Shown one piece after another: positions 62,757-64,000 of a stretch of 64,000 bases of DNA (positions are counted from its first letter, which is position 1; every line of letters starts with the position of its first letter). This DNA comes from Hydractinia symbiolongicarpus. Lineage: Eukaryota > Cnidaria > Hydrozoa > Anthoathecata > Hydractiniidae. The position numbers and the translations under genes were made by a program. The notes below the pieces were generated by a model that was not told the origin of the DNA, ran no database searches, and saw only the letters and a list, made by a program, of their open reading frames with translations. The DNA is taken from NCBI RefSeq assembly GCF_029227915.1, contig NC_079878.1:27741501-27805500 (forward strand), in the 5' to 3' direction.

Positions 62757-63502
62757 GTGAAACGATTGACTGTGGCACTTAAGTGAACGGATTTTGGACT
62801 GTGACCTTATAAATGTGATAAATAAGCCAATTGGACTCCAAGAAATAACATTCTTCTTAATTTGACATGATTGCTGTAACTCAGCGATTATACTGGGCGC
62901 TGTGGTAGCGTTTTATTTAAAAGCTTAGATAAATAAGCCATTTTTTAATGTGGGACCAATCCTAGACCTTATCGCGCGCTTAATAAATAGGAACAGTTTC
63001 AAAAACTAAATTTCATTGACTTTCTGACAGTATCAATCCGCATGAATTACAAGGGTTGCGTCACAAATTCGTACCAACATGCATTTAGGGATATCTTTCT
63101 GATATTACTAGGTTGCATTGCTTTTAACAGTGAAACGATTGACTGTGGGACTTAATTGAACGGATTTTGTACTGTGACCTTATAAATGTGATAAATGAGC
63201 CAATTGGACTCCAAGAAGTAACATTCTTCTTAATTTGACATGATTGCTGTAACTCAGCGATTATACTGGGCGCTGTGGTAGCGTTTTATTTAAAAGCTTA
63301 GATAAATAAGCCATTTTTTAATGTGGGACCAATCCTAGACCTTATCGCGCGCTTAATAAATAGGAACAGTTTCAAAAACTAAATTTCATTGACTTTCTGA
63401 CAGTATCAATCCGCATGAATTACAAGGGTTGCGTCACAAATTCGTACCAACATGCATTTAGGGATATCTTTCTGATATTACTAGGTTGCATTGCTTTTAA
63501 CA
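62757..63502 (+). repeat. Tandem duplication of one monomer
   Basis: Monomers 62757 (B-x-P) and 63130 (D/B hybrid head, x-P) are nearly the same from the middle onward, with shared rare forms gtagcgttttattt, aactaaatttc, ctttctgacag, acaagggttg and tttagggatatc. The second begins with the D form (ggacttaattgaac) and changes to B (ggattttgtac), so the exchange point lies in the head. Confidence 0.8.
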
Positions 63503-63595
63503 GTGAAACGATTGACTGTGGCACTTAAGTGAATTCGTACCAACATGCATTTAGGGATATCTTTCTGATATTACTAGGTTGCATTGCTTTTAACA
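63503..63595 (+). repeat. Monomer reduced to 93 bp by a 280 bp deletion
   Basis: The start gtgaaacgattgactgtggc is followed after only cacttaagtgaa by ttcgtaccaacatgc, which belongs to the tail at about offset 310. About 280 bp of head, middle and tail are absent. The tail part, with tttagggatatc, matches the two preceding monomers, so this is the remnant of a third copy of the same duplicated unit. It is the shortest unit in the window. Only about two bases are shared at the joint. Confidence 0.88.
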
Positions 63596-63968
63596 GTGAA
63601 ACGATTGACTGTGGGACTTAATTGAACTGATTCTGGACTGTGACCTTATAAATGTGATAAATGAGACAATTGGACACCAAGAAATAACATTCTTCTTAAT
63701 TTGACATGATTGTCGGGACTCAGCGACTACACTGGCCGCTCTGGTAGCGCCTCATTTAAAAATTTAAATAAGTAAGTCATTTTTTACTGTGAGACAAAAC
63801 CTAGCCGTTATCGCGCGCTGAAGAAATAGAGACAGTTTGAAAAACTACATTTTGATGAATTTCTAACGGTATCAGTCCGTTTAAGTGACGACGGTTGGGT
63901 CACATATTCGTCCCCACATGTGTTTAGGGATATTTTTCTGATATTACTAGGTTGTATTGCTTTTAACA
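63596..63968 (+). repeat. Full D-y-U monomer
   Basis: This 373 bp monomer closely matches 61265: both have tgtcgggactcagcgac, ggccgctctggtagcgcc and gtgagacaaaacc. A private change is ggacaccaag for ggactccaag. It carries the U tail that gives a 60-codon minus-strand open frame, which I do not regard as a gene. Confidence 0.85.
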
Positions 63969-64000
63969 GTGAAACGATTGACTGTGGCACTTAAGTGAAC
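63969..64000 (+). repeat. Partial monomer at right edge
   Basis: The first 32 bases of a B-head monomer (gtgaaacgattgactgtggc, then acttaagtgaac) are cut by the window end. The array therefore continues to the right. Confidence 0.9.

Larger units (their letters stand above)
1..64000 (+). repeat. 373 bp satellite DNA array spanning the whole window
   Basis: The window is an uninterrupted head-to-tail array. The motif gtgaaacgattgactgtgg, or a one- or two-base variant, recurs 173 times from 29 to 63969, and 133 of 172 intervals are exactly 373 bp. Exceptions are mostly 1-3 bp off; the larger ones are 335, 359-360, 376, 380, 549 and 93 bp. All copies have the same orientation. There is no unique DNA, transposon, microsatellite or plausible gene between copies. 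Long tandem arrays of this kind form centromeric or pericentromeric heterochromatin in eukaryotes; that placement is inferred, not shown. The strand given is only the orientation in which the monomer is defined. I do not recognise the family. Confidence 0.98.

Noticed and set aside
1-64000. CRISPR array
   Set aside because: Repeats with regular spacing are present, but the whole 373 bp period is repeated. There are no short repeats separated by unique spacers and no cas genes.
1-64000. rDNA spacer, histone or 5S gene cluster, or tRNA array
   Set aside because: No conserved rRNA, 5S, tRNA or histone segment is recognisable in the monomer on either strand.
1-64000. Known 359-377 bp insect satellites such as the Drosophila 1.688 family or Tribolium TCAST
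   Set aside because: The length is similar, but I do not recognise the sequence as either. With no database search I leave the family unnamed.

Overview
The whole window is one satellite DNA array. I found no gene, no RNA gene, no transposon, no simple-sequence tract and no unique DNA in it. The repeat is a head-to-tail tandem array with a 373 bp monomer. I define its start at the motif gtgaaacgattgactgtgg, the first base being offset 1. I located 173 monomer starts by eye, from 29 to 63969. Of the 172 intervals between them, 133 are exactly 373 bp, and the sum of all intervals matches the total distance. All monomers lie in the same orientation and both window edges cut through a monomer, so the array continues on both sides. 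One monomer counted by hand is about 37% GC. CpG is not depleted (14 in one monomer, where about 12 to 13 would be expected from base composition). This is a eukaryotic constitutive-heterochromatin satellite, most likely centromeric or pericentromeric. The lack of CpG depletion leans towards an invertebrate or another lineage with little CpG methylation, but I do not recognise the family and cannot name the species.

Monomers are mosaics of three exchangeable parts, used as a shorthand in every entry. Head (offset 1 to about 117): A has tttttgactttgacctc; B has gaacggatttt with accttataaatg; C has gaactaactttggact; D has gaactgattctggact. Middle (about 118 to 255): x has ttaaaagcttagataaat; x' has ttgaaaacttagataaat; y has taaaaatttaaataagtaag; z has ctgcgctagtgcttcatttg. 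Tail (about 256 to 373): P has atcaatccgcatgaatt; Q has cagtccgtttgagtgacg; R has ttagtccgtttgggttac; T has atcaatccgtttgagttac; U has gtttgaaaaac and cagtccgtttaagtgacg; U' is U with ttcacacggtatc. x-P and y-Q monomers differ at roughly 37 of 257 positions in their last two thirds, with no indel. Two stretches, about offsets 82-117 and 240-258, are nearly the same in every type and sit where the parts switch.

Layout. 29-5448: mixed monomers with loose trimer and tetramer order and a 41 bp deletion near 912. 5449-10979: a 2612 bp, seven-monomer higher-order repeat (HOR) present 2.1 times with no difference seen by eye. 10980-15154: mixed, with the most diverged monomers. 15155-19386: two different tandem trimer duplications (1119 and 1118 bp). 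19387-24240: re-used segments of the preceding part. 24241-24789: a 197 bp deletion fusing two monomers. 24500-30757: a 3729 bp, ten-monomer repeat, the second copy cut short by loss of exactly one monomer. 30758-37469: dimer, tetramer (1492 bp) and trimer (1118 bp) duplications. 38965-45235: a 1475 bp tetramer HOR in four copies, with a diagnostic 13 bp deletion and one extra hybrid monomer. 47097-49332: a 1118 bp trimer duplicated without visible change. 49332-50823 and 52688-55298: 746 bp dimers. 55699-58690: a 1491 bp tetramer duplicated without visible change. 58681-64000: mixed, ending with a monomer reduced to 93 bp.

What this records: the array has no coding role that I can see. It shows repeated local duplication by unequal exchange, nearly always in register, with gene-conversion-like swapping of monomer parts. 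Several monomer types carry short dyad symmetries (GCGCT/AGCGC, AAGAA/TTCTT, ATTTAAA/TTTAAAT, CACATGTG, CTCGT/ACGAG). All identities were judged by eye without alignment software.
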